Source: Salinibacterium sp. PAMC 21357 (GTDB lineage Bacteria; Actinomycetota; Actinomycetes; Actinomycetales; Microbacteriaceae). From it: a DNA stretch of 64,000 bases. Of this stretch, positions 17,672 to 26,817 are shown in pieces (positions within the stretch are counted from its first letter, which is position 1; the number at the start of each line of letters is the position of its first letter). The notes under the pieces were generated by a model. That model ran no database searches and was not told the DNA's origin. It was given only the letters and a program-made list of their open reading frames with translations. Position numbers and translations under genes: made by a program. The stretch covers positions 434,001 through 498,000 of the forward strand of contig NZ_AHWA01000006.1 in NCBI RefSeq assembly GCF_000247645.1. The letters run 5' to 3'.

Positions 17672-17699
17672 GATTTCATGGAAGCGATCCCATGAAATC
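17672..17699. promoter_or_regulatory. CebR-like operator 2 in an extended palindrome
   Basis: The core TGGAAGCGATCCCA (17679-17692) sits inside 10-bp perfect arms, GATTTCATGG (17672-17681) and CCATGAAATC (17690-17699). It lies directly upstream of the -35 box, with its centre 65 bp from operator 1. Confidence 0.8.
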
Positions 17700-17922
17700 G
17701 AAATTGGGGAACTTTCGAGACTTCCGTACTGTTGAAATCTCGCTCGTGGACCCGACCCGACATCGCGTCACCGAGGCGGGAGTCATCATGACTGCACGGC
17801 CGTAACGGCTCAGCGTCGTAGACGCCGACCAACTCGCGGCGGTCACGCAGCCCTCGTACAGCGTGCCCAAATAGAATGCACAGGTTCGCGATGGAAGCTT
17901 GCATCGCCGAAAGGAGCACAAC

Positions 17923-19410
17923 ATGACTGAGGTCCCCGAAGAACCGACCCCCGCAACAACACCCGGCGAAAACAACACCCCCACAACTCCCAGCAGTGAC
18001 GCAACGCCCGCTAGCGAGGCAACGCCGGCAAGCGAACCGACGGTGACTGAAGCGTCAATGAGCGAACCGACGCTAAGCGAGCCCACTGTGGTCAACGAAG
18101 CGGCTCAGGTGGCGACGATTTCAGCTGCCGCCCCCGGTGCCAGTTTTGGGCCGGCCGCAACTGACGGTTTCGCGGCTCCTGCTCCGAAACCTGAGAAGAA
18201 AAAGTCAGGCATGACGCTCGGCCTCGTCGCCGGATTCGCCATCGTTGCGCTCCTCGGCGGCGCATCCGGAGCAGGCGTAGCGCTGTGGGCAGTGGGCAAC
18301 CAAGCCACTTCGGCGGTTAGCTCAACGACAAGCCCCGCCTCGATCACTGTGAACGATCCGGGAAATGCGACGCTTGTCACCTCAGTCGTTGCGAAAGCGG
18401 CCCCCGCAATCGTCACCATTAACGTGAGCGGCCAGAATGCGGGCGGTAGCGGATCCGGTGTGATCATCAGCGCTGACGGCAACGTCATCACGAACGCCCA
18501 CGTCGTTACTCTTGACGGCCAAGTTGCCGATCCCAAAGTGACTGTCACGACGAGTGATGGCCGTCTGCTCTCGGCAACCGTGGTCGGTTTCGACCCCATT
18601 TCTGACATCGCCGTAATCAATATCGATGATGTCAGTGACATGCCCTTCGTCGAAATCGCCGACTCCAGTGCCCTCAACGTTGGCGATGGAACAGTCGCCA
18701 TCGGTGCTCCTCTCGGCCTTTCTGGCACCGTTACGAGCGGAATCGTCAGTGCGCTGAACCGAAGCATCACGATCGCATCCTCGGCATTGCCTGAAGACCC
18801 AGAAGCAAGTACAGAAGCGCCCGATGACAGCCAATCACCTGACCTCTGGAACTTCGACCTCTTTGGGGAAAACGGTCAAGATAGCGGTCAGAGCTCAGCA
18901 AACCAGGCCTCGGTCGCGCTTTCGGTAATCCAGACGGATGCTGCGATCAACCCGGGCAACTCGGGCGGTGCGCTGCTGAATTCTGACGGTGAGCTCATCG
19001 GAATCAACGTCGCCATCGCGTCATCCGGCGGTAACGCAGGCAGCATCGGAGTTGGGTTCGCAATTCCTTCGAACTTTGCCAGCCGCATTGCTAACGAGAT
19101 TCTCGAGAATGGAACCGCCACCCACGGTCTCCTCGGTGCTGCCGTCGCAGACGTTACTGACGACCCAGCGCAGAGTGAAGCCGAAGTCGTCGGTGCGAGC
19201 ATCGTCGACGTCTCAGCAGGCGGAGCAGCAGCGGATGCTGGGCTCAAGGTTGGCGATATCGTCACGAGCTTCAATGGTCTTCCCATCACCAACAAGACTG
19301 ACCTCACCGCTCAGGTGCGTGCGCACTCGGCCGGCGAGGAAACCACACTCAGCTACGTGCGTAACGGCAAGGCCTCCACGGTCGACGTCACGTTAGGGTC
19401 GCTGAACTAA
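17923..19410 (+). CDS. HtrA/DegP-like trypsin-family serine protease with PDZ domain
   Basis: The 495-residue membrane-anchored protease has a Pro/Thr/Glu-rich cytosolic N-terminus (residues 1-95), one transmembrane segment (about 97-125) and an extracytoplasmic S1C protease domain. The triad is His193 (VITNAHVV), Asp228 (DPISDIAV) and Ser347 (NPGNSGGAL). A C-terminal PDZ domain spans about residues 400-495. ATG 17923 has AAAGGAG 7 bp upstream and is preferred over ATG 17899. It should degrade or chaperone damaged envelope proteins. It is monocistronic with a strong hairpin downstream. Confidence 0.92.
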   Translation: MTEVPEEPTPATTPGENNTPTTPSSDATPASEATPASEPTVTEASMSEPTLSEPTVVNEAAQVATISAAAPGASFGPAATDGFAAPAPKPEKKKSGMTLGLVAGFAIVALLGGASGAGVALWAVGNQATSAVSSTTSPASITVNDPGNATLVTSVVAKAAPAIVTINVSGQNAGGSGSGVIISADGNVITNAHVVTLDGQVADPKVTVTTSDGRLLSATVVGFDPISDIAVINIDDVSDMPFVEIADSSALNVGDGTVAIGAPLGLSGTVTSGIVSALNRSITIASSALPEDPEASTEAPDDSQSPDLWNFDLFGENGQDSGQSSANQASVALSVIQTDAAINPGNSGGALLNSDGELIGINVAIASSGGNAGSIGVGFAIPSNFASRIANEILENGTATHGLLGAAVADVTDDPAQSEAEVVGASIVDVSAGGAAADAGLKVGDIVTSFNGLPITNKTDLTAQVRAHSAGEETTLSYVRNGKASTVDVTLGSLN

Positions 19411-19422
19411 CAACAACCACAC

Positions 19423-19460
19423 TGCGGCGCGCACGGGCATTTCAGCCTGTGCGCGCCGCA
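19423..19460 (+). terminator. Terminator hairpin after the HtrA gene
   Basis: TGCGGCGCGCACGGGC (19423-19438) and GCCTGTGCGCGCCGCA (19445-19460) form a 16-bp stem with one G-T wobble and loop ATTTCA. No U-run follows. Confidence 0.7.
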
Positions 19461-19535
19461 TACGTGTGTAAGCCTCGCAGTTCTCGCCCCACACGATAAG
19501 CTCAACCGACAACCCGGTCCGACGCATTGGAACAC

Positions 19536-20564
19536 ATGGCAGAGAAGGTTCACGCCCTCACGGGTGTCTCGTACGTGATGCCCGTGCTCAACGAGGTTGA
19601 GCACATCGAGGCAGCCGTCGACAGCCTCACAGCGCAAGACTACGAAGGCCCATTCGAAATCGTGCTCGCCCTGGGCCCGAGTGTCGATGGCACCAATGCT
19701 GTCATCGACGAGATGGCACGGCGTGATCCCCGCATCCGTCATATCCCCAACGAGCTTGGCTCGACGCCTGGCGGTTTGAACGCTGCGATACGGGCCTCAA
19801 CCCACCCCATCGTGGTGCGTGTTGACGCGCACTCCGTGCTGCCAACTGACTACACCCGCATCGCTGTCGAAACCCTTGAACGCACCGGCGCCGATAACGT
19901 CGGCGGCATCATGAAAGCCCAAGGGCGCACCCCGTTCGAGCGAGCCGTTGCGCACGCTTACGGATCGCCAGAGGGCCTTGGCGGCACCCAGCACCACACC
20001 GGTGGCAAAGCTGGCCCCGCCGACACCGCTTACCTGGGCGTTTTTCAACGCGACCGACTTGTGGCTGTCGGCCTCTTTGATGAAGACATTAAGCGCGGCC
20101 AAGACTGGGAACTGAACCGCCGGCTCCGGGCCAGCGGTGGCACGGTGTGGTTCACTCCAGAACTTCAAGTCGTTTACCGCCCGCGGTCAAGCCTGCGCAA
20201 GCTGGTCCGACAATTCGTCGCGACCGGAATCTGGCGTGGAGAATTGGCGCGCCGCTTTGGAACAGCAAACTCGCTGCGCTATTTCGTGCCGCCGCTCGCG
20301 GTTCTCGGCACAGTGCTCGGCCTTATGCTTGGCATCGTCGGCAGCGTCACGAGCGCCAGCTGGTTGAGCCTCGCCTACATCGCCCCAGTGATCTACGGCC
20401 TCTTCGTTCTCGCCGCCTCGGGCATTGCGGCAGCAAAAGACGGGCTACGATCAGGTCTCTGGTATCTGATCGTGTTGCCGTGCATCCACTTCGGTTGGGG
20501 CACAGGTTTCATACTGGGATTCCTCAAACTCACCAAAAATATCACTGCGCAAACGGGAAGGTAA
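19536..20564 (+). CDS. Family 2 glycosyltransferase (ExoA-like)
   Basis: The 342-residue membrane-associated GT2 has an N-terminal GT-A domain. It starts SYVMPVLNEVEHIEAAVDSL and has a metal-binding DAH motif in VVRVDAHSVLP plus RGQDWELNRRL as the catalytic ED-like region. C-terminal hydrophobic helices lie at about residues 245-330. It resembles succinoglycan glycosyltransferase ExoA. ATG 19536 is preferred over TTG 19527. It is the first gene of a three-gene run with a CDP-alcohol phosphotransferase and another GT2, suggesting assembly of a phosphate-containing surface glycan. Confidence 0.88.
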   Translation: MAEKVHALTGVSYVMPVLNEVEHIEAAVDSLTAQDYEGPFEIVLALGPSVDGTNAVIDEMARRDPRIRHIPNELGSTPGGLNAAIRASTHPIVVRVDAHSVLPTDYTRIAVETLERTGADNVGGIMKAQGRTPFERAVAHAYGSPEGLGGTQHHTGGKAGPADTAYLGVFQRDRLVAVGLFDEDIKRGQDWELNRRLRASGGTVWFTPELQVVYRPRSSLRKLVRQFVATGIWRGELARRFGTANSLRYFVPPLAVLGTVLGLMLGIVGSVTSASWLSLAYIAPVIYGLFVLAASGIAAAKDGLRSGLWYLIVLPCIHFGWGTGFILGFLKLTKNITAQTGR

Positions 20565-20568
20565 CCGC

Positions 20569-21387
20569 GTGTCTACCCACACACCAGCAGACCCCTCAGC
20601 CCGTCCGCAGAGCATCGCGCAATTGCGTGAAGTAACGCAGCCACCAGAGGTACGACTACGCGCTAACGCCGAACACTGGACGGCGTCGCTCTACCTACGC
20701 GACATTTCCCCTTACGTCACGTGGATGCTGCTGAAGACATCGATCAGCGCCAATGGGGTCACCGGCCTCATGATTCTCACGGGCTGGCTCACTGCCGCAG
20801 CACTCCTCATTCCCGGATTCACGGGCGCTGCGCTCGCCCTTGTTCTCGGCCAAATGCAGATGCTCGTCGACTGCAGCGATGGCGAAGTCGCCCGCTGGCG
20901 CAACACGCGTTCGCCGGCCGGGGTGTTCTTGGACAAGGTGGGGCACTACACAACAGAGGCGCTTATCCCCATCGCTCTCGGCATCCGGGCAGCAGGATGG
21001 CCCCTCGATTTTCCCGCTGATTTTGCCTGGACTACCGCCGGTTTTGCTCTCGCCCTACTCATCGTGCTGAATAAGGCCCTCAACGACATGGTGCACGTTG
21101 CGCGTGCCAATGCTGGTCTCGAGAAACTCAGCGACCGCAAGAGCGAGGCAGAACCGAGCCACAGCACGGTGGCGAAACTGCGTCGCTTCGCTCGTTTTGT
21201 GCCCTTCCACCGCCTATATCACTCGGTCGAACTCACGATGATCGCCTTTGCGACCGCGATCGTTGCGCTCTTTGTGCCCGCGTTGGCCGCTGAGCGCACC
21301 GTGCTTCTCATCTTGATTCCGCTGGCAGCACTCGCGTTGGCCGGTCACTTCGTTGCGATCATGGCTTCCAAGCGCGTTCGCTCATGA
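20569..21387 (+). CDS. CDP-alcohol phosphatidyltransferase family protein, variant motif
   Basis: The 272-residue integral membrane enzyme has the CDP-alcohol transferase signature D101-x2-D104-G-x2-A-R-x8-G-x3-D122-x3. The final residue, normally Asp, is His126 (FLDKVGHY). The family transfers a phospho-alcohol from a CDP-linked donor; the last Asp usually acts as catalytic base, so the change may alter or limit activity. It starts at GTG 20569, 4 bp after the GT2 gene, and its stop overlaps the next GT2 start (ATGA). This supports a shared role in surface polymer synthesis. Confidence 0.85.
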   Translation: MSTHTPADPSARPQSIAQLREVTQPPEVRLRANAEHWTASLYLRDISPYVTWMLLKTSISANGVTGLMILTGWLTAAALLIPGFTGAALALVLGQMQMLVDCSDGEVARWRNTRSPAGVFLDKVGHYTTEALIPIALGIRAAGWPLDFPADFAWTTAGFALALLIVLNKALNDMVHVARANAGLEKLSDRKSEAEPSHSTVAKLRRFARFVPFHRLYHSVELTMIAFATAIVALFVPALAAERTVLLILIPLAALALAGHFVAIMASKRVRS

Positions 21388-22250
21388 TTCATCGCGTCGG
21401 CGTTGTCTCTCTCAGTCAGGGAAAGCGTCCTGCTGACCTGGCCCGCGGTCTCGCTTCGCTTGAGGTGCAGCGCGGGGTCGAGCTCGACATCATCGTTGTC
21501 GGCAACGGCTGGGAGCCCACAGGCCTTCCGGATGGCGTGCGCGGCCTCCACCTGACCGACAACCTCGGCATTCCCGCTGGCCGCAATCGTGGGGTTGAGC
21601 ACGTCGAGGGCGACTGGATCTTCTTTCTCGATGACGATGCCAGCATTCCCTCTCCGACCTTCCTCAGCGATGCGATTGCCAAGTTTGAGACCGACCCTGC
21701 GATTGGCCTTCTGCAGCCCCGCGTGGAGGATGCTGAGGGCAAAGAGAACCCTCGGCGGTGGATTCCGCGCATCCGCAAGGGTGACCCGCGGCATGCCAGT
21801 GACGTCTTCTCGGTCTGGGAGGGCGCGGTGCTCATGCCCCGCCCGCTGTTCGACGAGATTGGCGGCTGGGGAGACCCGTACTTCTATGCTCACGAAGGCA
21901 TAGAGCTGGCGTGGCGCGTGTGGGCTGCCGGCAAACGCACCTGGTATGCCGGAGATCTCGTGGCCAACCACCCGGCTATTGACCCGGCGCGGCACAGCTA
22001 CTATTACCGACTCAACGCGCGCAATCGTATTTGGTTGGCGAAGCGTAATCTGCCGGTACTGCTCGTACCGATCTACGTTGCAAGCTGGACCGCGATACAG
22101 ATTTTGCGTTCGGCTCGCAACCCTGTCGGCATGCGTGCTTGGTGGGGCGGCTGGTTCGCCGGCTGGCGCGAGAACCCGGGGGGCCGTCGCAGCATGAGCT
22201 GGGCGACCGTGGGACGGATGGCGCGTGCCGGTCGACCACCCGTCATCTAG
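21384..22250 (+). CDS. Family 2 glycosyltransferase
   Basis: The 288-residue GT2 has the GT-A fold. DNLGIPAGRNRGVEHVEGDWIFFLDDDA (residues 54-81) contains the DxD-type metal site, and YAHEGIELAWRVWAAG is the acceptor-side motif. The C-terminus is basic with one amphipathic hydrophobic segment (VPIYVASWTAIQIL). It resembles rhamnosyl/galactosyltransferases of the WcaA type. It overlaps the CDP-alcohol transferase by 4 bp. Confidence 0.87.
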   Translation: MIHRVGVVSLSQGKRPADLARGLASLEVQRGVELDIIVVGNGWEPTGLPDGVRGLHLTDNLGIPAGRNRGVEHVEGDWIFFLDDDASIPSPTFLSDAIAKFETDPAIGLLQPRVEDAEGKENPRRWIPRIRKGDPRHASDVFSVWEGAVLMPRPLFDEIGGWGDPYFYAHEGIELAWRVWAAGKRTWYAGDLVANHPAIDPARHSYYYRLNARNRIWLAKRNLPVLLVPIYVASWTAIQILRSARNPVGMRAWWGGWFAGWRENPGGRRSMSWATVGRMARAGRPPVI

Positions 22251-22278
22251 CTTCACTAGAGCGGGTTAACTGACTCAA

Positions 22279-22312
22279 CGGCAGCCTCCACGTTTCCGTG
22301 ATGAGGCCGCCG
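22279..22312. terminator. Imperfect terminator hairpin between convergent genes
   Basis: CGGCAGCCTCCACG (22279-22292) pairs with CGTGATGAGGCCGCCG (22297-22312) apart from one mismatch and a small bulge. It separates the GT2 and helicase genes. Confidence 0.5.
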
Positions 22313-22329
22313 CTGAGGCTATGAGCTAG

Positions 22330-24288
22330 TTAGTATCGCGGCTTGCGAGTGGGGCGATCTTCGTAACGGCTTCCGCTGTCGCGAGTGCCGCTGTCGCGAG
22401 TACCACCGTCGCGGCTTCCACTGTCACGACCAGCGCTCTCTCGCGGGGCAGAATCGCGGTTGTTGTAACCACGCGATTCTTCGCGTTCGCGGTTGGCGCG
22501 GGCGCCGCCCTCGAAGGAACGATCGCGGCTGGGGGACTTGCCGTCAGCGCCGCGTGCTCCGCCGCCATTCGCTTTGCGGTCGGGGCTGATCTCGATCAGC
22601 TTGCCGCTGATGCGGGTATCGCGCAGTCGCTCAAGCACGTCTTTCGACATGTCTGCGGGCAACTCGACGAGCGAGAAGTCGGGACGAATCTGGATGTGGC
22701 CAAAGTCGTCACGGCTGAGCCCGCCCTCGTTGGCGAGGGCTCCCACAATCTGGCGAGGCTCAACGCGCTGGCGCTTGCCAACCTCGATGCGGTAGGCCGT
22801 CATCGGCTTAGTGGAACGGGGGCGTCGCTCGGGGCGATCGCCACGCTCGCCGCCACGATCTCCGCCGCGTTCGGGGCGATCGTTGCGCGAGTTGCGCTCG
22901 TCCCGCTCGCTGAAACGCTGGGCACGTTCTTCCTCGGCCGACAGCAGCAGGGGAGTGTCACCCTGAGCGACAACGGCTAGTGCCGCGGCAACATCAGTCT
23001 CAGGAATATCGTGGTGCTCAACGTAGTGGGCGATGATGTCCCGGAACGCCGAAATGCGCGGCTGCTGGTTGAGCGCCTCAGTGATGGCGTCATCAAAGCG
23101 AGTGAGTCGCGTGGAGTTGACGTCTTCGACCGAGGGCAGCTGCATCTGAGTGAGCGGCTGGCGCGTGGCCTTCTCGATGGCGGTCAGCAGGCGACGCTCG
23201 CGAGGAGTGACAAAGCTGATCGCCGAACCGCTGCGACCGGCACGACCGGTGCGACCGATGCGGTGCACGTACGACTCGGTGTCAACGGGGATGTCGAAGT
23301 TGACGACGTGGCTGATGCGGTCAACGTCGAGTCCACGAGCTGCAACGTCGGTTGCTACGAGGATGTCGAGCTTGCCTGACTTGAGTTGGTTGACGGTGCG
23401 CTCGCGCTGGGCTTGAGCTACGTCACCACTGATGGCTGCTGCCGAGTAACCGCGCGCGCGCAGCTTCTCAGCTAAGTTTTCGGTTTCGCTCTTGGTGCGA
23501 ACGAAGACGATCATTCCTTCGAAGTTTTCGACTTCGAGGATGCGGGTGAGCGCGTCGACCTTCTGCGGGTACGAGACAACGAGGTAACGCTGGCTGGTGT
23601 TTGCCGAGGTGGTGGTCTGCGACTTGACCGTGATCTCTTCGGCATTGTTCAGGTACTTCTTGGAGATGCGGCGAATTTGGGCCGGCATCGTCGCGGAGAA
23701 GAGTGCGACCTGTTTGTCGTCGGGGGTGTCGGCGAGGATCGTCTCGACATCTTCGGCGAAGCCCATCTTGAGCATTTCGTCGGCCTCGTCAAGTACGAGG
23801 TACTTGAGTTCGGAGAGGTCAAGGGTGCCCTTGGCGAGGTGGTCCATGATGCGGCCGGGGGTACCGACAACAACGTGAACGCCACGGCGCAGTGCGGACA
23901 GCTGAACGCCGTAGGCCTGACCACCATAAACGGGGAGTACGTGCACCCCACGCATGTGGGTGGCGTACTTCTCGAAAGCTTCACACACCTGCAACGCGAG
24001 TTCGCGGGTGGGGGAGAGCACGAGAGCCTGAGGCTTGCTCTGGGATACGTCGAGGCGAGACAGGATGGGCAGCGCGAACGCTGCCGTCTTACCTGTTCCG
24101 GTCTGGGCGAGGCCGACTACGTCGCGCCCCTCCAGAAGAGTAGGAATGGTGGCTGCTTGGATAGCCGAAGGCGTCTCATAGCCAATGTCACGGACCGCTT
24201 TCAAAACCGCATCGCTGAGCGCGAGGTCGGAGAAAGTGATCGCGGTCTCGGTGGAGTCAGACGGTGCGGTTGAATCAGAATCGGTCAT
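22330..24288 (-). CDS. DEAD-box RNA helicase (DeaD/CsdA-like)
   Basis: The 652-residue helicase carries the canonical motifs: Q motif before Walker A AQTGTGKT, PTRELA, TPGRIMDHL, DEAD in LVLDEADEMLKMGF, SAT and HRIGRTGRAGR. A DbpA-like RNA-binding domain (about residues 490-580) follows. The tail is repetitive and Arg/Gly/Asp/Ser-rich (SGRDSGSRDGGTRDSGTRDSG), as in cold-adaptation helicases. ATG 24288 gives MTDSDSTAPSDS; the upstream extension is not conserved. It probably acts in ribosome assembly and mRNA decay. Confidence 0.93.
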   Translation of the reverse strand: MTDSDSTAPSDSTETAITFSDLALSDAVLKAVRDIGYETPSAIQAATIPTLLEGRDVVGLAQTGTGKTAAFALPILSRLDVSQSKPQALVLSPTRELALQVCEAFEKYATHMRGVHVLPVYGGQAYGVQLSALRRGVHVVVGTPGRIMDHLAKGTLDLSELKYLVLDEADEMLKMGFAEDVETILADTPDDKQVALFSATMPAQIRRISKKYLNNAEEITVKSQTTTSANTSQRYLVVSYPQKVDALTRILEVENFEGMIVFVRTKSETENLAEKLRARGYSAAAISGDVAQAQRERTVNQLKSGKLDILVATDVAARGLDVDRISHVVNFDIPVDTESYVHRIGRTGRAGRSGSAISFVTPRERRLLTAIEKATRQPLTQMQLPSVEDVNSTRLTRFDDAITEALNQQPRISAFRDIIAHYVEHHDIPETDVAAALAVVAQGDTPLLLSAEEERAQRFSERDERNSRNDRPERGGDRGGERGDRPERRPRSTKPMTAYRIEVGKRQRVEPRQIVGALANEGGLSRDDFGHIQIRPDFSLVELPADMSKDVLERLRDTRISGKLIEISPDRKANGGGARGADGKSPSRDRSFEGGARANREREESRGYNNRDSAPRESAGRDSGSRDGGTRDSGTRDSGSRYEDRPTRKPRY

Positions 24289-24521
24289 TCTATCAATCGT
24301 ACCTTCTAAACCTGCGAAAACCTGCGGATTACCGTAGCCTGCCCCCAGCAACTGCCCAGATGACGTAAACGTTAGGGCGAGTACTATCGAAACTACGGCC
24401 CAATCGCACCCCAGTGCTCCGCTACCGCAGCACTGCGACAGCTCCCCAGCATGAGCATCGGCTCGGTAACGGTGTAGTGAAAAGTGCGTTGCACCGGCCC
24501 TCGACTGATTTGATTGAGACC

Positions 24522-25816
24522 ATGGCTCTACGGAAAGATTTCACGACCGCACGCAAGGTGGTGCGCACAATGTTGCGTTCGCGCCGCAATCGGCGTCGCG
24601 TCGCGAATCTCGTGGGTGAGCATCCGCTGCCGACGCCCGGAGCAGTCAGCATTGTTGTGTACTTCGCTGATACCAAGGTCAACCTTTATCAAATCCGTCA
24701 GTGGTATGCGCCGCTTGCGGAGTTGTCGAAGCGTTTTCCGGTGAGCATCATCGCTCGCTCGCCGAGCACGGTGCTTGCGCTCTGGGATGAAGCTCCGGTG
24801 CCGACGGTGTATTTGCGGCGCGTTTCTGAACTTGAACAGTTTGTTTCTGAGCAACCGCTCAAGATCGTTTTTTACGTCAACCAGAACGCCAAGAATTTTC
24901 AGATGTTCCGTTATGGGCGCATGTGGCACGTTTTCATCAACCATGGTGAGAGCGACAAAATGTACATGACGACAAACCAGTTCAAGGCCTACGATTTCAG
25001 TTTCGTCGCTGGCGCTGCTGCTCTCGATCGTTTGAGCACAAACTGTGGGATTTCGATTTGGAGAAGAAAGCAATCCCGATTGGTCGCCCACAGGCCGACC
25101 ACTTTGCCGGTGAACTGCCTTACACGCCAGATGCCCGCACGGTCATCCTGTATGCGCCGACGTGGGAGGGCGACAGGGAAGCGGCGGCCTATGGCTCGAT
25201 CGCTACCCACGGTGTCGCTCTAGCTAAGGCCGTGCTCGCCAGCGACAAGCACCGTCTCATTTATCGGCCGCACCCACGCAGTGGAGTTGCCGATGATGAA
25301 TACAAGAATGCCAACGTAGCGATCATCGCTGCGATTGCCGAAGCGAACGAAACTGATCCTTCGGTGCAGCACATTTACGATGACGGCAAAGAGCTGGGTT
25401 GGCAGTTGGTGGCGGCGGATGTCGCGATCACTGACGTTTCAGCGATGGTCTATGACCGGCTTGCCACCGGTAAGCCCCTCATCATTGCTCGTCCGGTATC
25501 GCCTCTCGCTGATATCGACGAGGCAGGATATTTAGGAGCTTGTGAGTGGCTATACGCCGATCGGGCTGGCGATATTTTGGCGATTGCCGAACGTGTCCAG
25601 TTCGACGAGTCGGCCCGCGAAAGCTTGGGCTACTGGGCCGAGCGTCATTTTGGCGATACCTCGCCGGGTTCAGCGACGATTCGCTTTCACGACGCCGTTG
25701 AATCGCTGGTCGCGCTGTGGCATCGTCACGCTCAGCTTCACATCGGCGATCGGCAAGCTACCGAAGTTGACCCTTTCGAGGATGATGACGAAGAAGAGTC
25801 ACCCGCAACGGAATAG
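24522..25816 (+). pseudogene. CDP-glycerol glycerophosphotransferase-like gene with frameshift
   Basis: Two overlapping frames together form one protein. The N-terminal part (24522 onward, up to FVAGAAALDRLST) continues in another frame as KLWDFDLEKKAIPIGRPQADHF and runs to 25816. Restoring one A in the run at 25040-25042 joins them into a 431-residue reading frame. The C-terminal half has the TagB/TagF-type features YAPTWEG, IYRPHPRSG and AITDVSAMVYD. This family polymerises or primes glycerol-phosphate teichoic-acid chains. Either the gene is broken or the base is an assembly error. It is convergent with the next gene (6-bp gap). Confidence 0.8.
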
Positions 25817-25821
25817 GTGAA

Positions 25822-26754
25822 CTACGGACTCTCGGGGTTTTCGGTCGCTGTCAGCTCGTCAATATCGACGTGAGCGTCAAGGTCGGCGAAGCTCTCAAGT
25901 TCGACCCAGCCGCGACGTTTACGCAGGGTGGGCAGCTGGGGCCGCAGCTTTCGCTTGCCACCGTCGTGCGGCGCCGCGAGTGCTCGATTGGCTTTGGGGG
26001 CTTTCGGAGCCTTAGGGCCTTTGGGCGCTTTGGGGGCCCTGGGCAGCACAACTACAGGTTCTAGCCATAGCGGCAAAGTGGTGGGTGCCGGGCCGAAACC
26101 TTGGCGCGCGGTACGAATGATTTGACGCCCCAGAAGGTGGTTGCCACCGCCACCAATGACGGCACCGATTCCAAAGGGCACAAGACGGCCCACGATGTTG
26201 GTCCCTTGGGCTGCGGCAAACTTCTTTACAAAGGTGTGTTTGATGCGGTCGGCGAGGGGGCCCATCATGGCAGTCGGCATGCCCTTAGCCAGCGTCTCGC
26301 CCCAATACGCGGAACGAACAACGCCAGAGCCGGTTGCTTGGGCAGCCAACTGTTTTACGAGATCGCTGCCAGCGCTGCCGAGCACCATGGTCATGACGAG
26401 TGCCCGGGCGCGGTCGGGGTCTTCAACGACAATTCCGTGAACTTCGGTAATCGACTGGGCGAAGAGCGCACTTGCTTCGAGAAAGCCCACAGTTTCGACG
26501 CTCGAGAGAGCTAGCGAAGCACCGGTACCCACGGCGGGAATTGCTGCGCTTGCGCCCACCAAGGCGCCACCGGTCGTGACCGCAGCCAGATAGCGGCGTT
26601 CCAGAGTGGCGATAATTTGATCCGGGGTCGCATTCGGTTTTCCCCGACGGATGCTGCGAATGTGCGCCAATACAACGGGTCGCTGCACCGTAAGCACGCG
26701 GTCAATTCCGCGCACAACCATGGGATGTGACGTGCTCAGTTCGCTTGAAGCCAT
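25822..26754 (-). CDS. Hypothetical protein with Ala/Pro/Lys-rich tail
   Basis: The 310-residue protein is of unknown function. The central part (about residues 50-215) is rich in Ala, Gly and hydrophobic residues (GGALVGASAAIPAVGTGASLALSS; GRLVPFGIGAVIGGGGNHLLG), suggesting membrane-associated helices. It distantly recalls EcsC-family proteins, but I cannot confirm this. A repetitive linker APKAPKGPKAPKAPKAN (about residues 238-254) precedes a basic then acidic tail. It lies between surface-polymer genes, but its role is unknown. Confidence 0.7.
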   Translation of the reverse strand: MASSELSTSHPMVVRGIDRVLTVQRPVVLAHIRSIRRGKPNATPDQIIATLERRYLAAVTTGGALVGASAAIPAVGTGASLALSSVETVGFLEASALFAQSITEVHGIVVEDPDRARALVMTMVLGSAGSDLVKQLAAQATGSGVVRSAYWGETLAKGMPTAMMGPLADRIKHTFVKKFAAAQGTNIVGRLVPFGIGAVIGGGGNHLLGRQIIRTARQGFGPAPTTLPLWLEPVVVLPRAPKAPKGPKAPKAPKANRALAAPHDGGKRKLRPQLPTLRKRRGWVELESFADLDAHVDIDELTATENPESP

Positions 26755-26817
26755 ACGTTAAACCGTACCGGAGGTCTCTGACGGTGCCCTCGGAATAGCT
26801 GGGAATGGAGGTGTCGT

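Noticed and set aside
22360-22470. Repetitive segment considered as a repeat array or CRISPR-like element
   Set aside because: It encodes the Arg/Asp/Ser/Gly-rich tail of the DEAD-box helicase; the repeats follow codon units without spacers.
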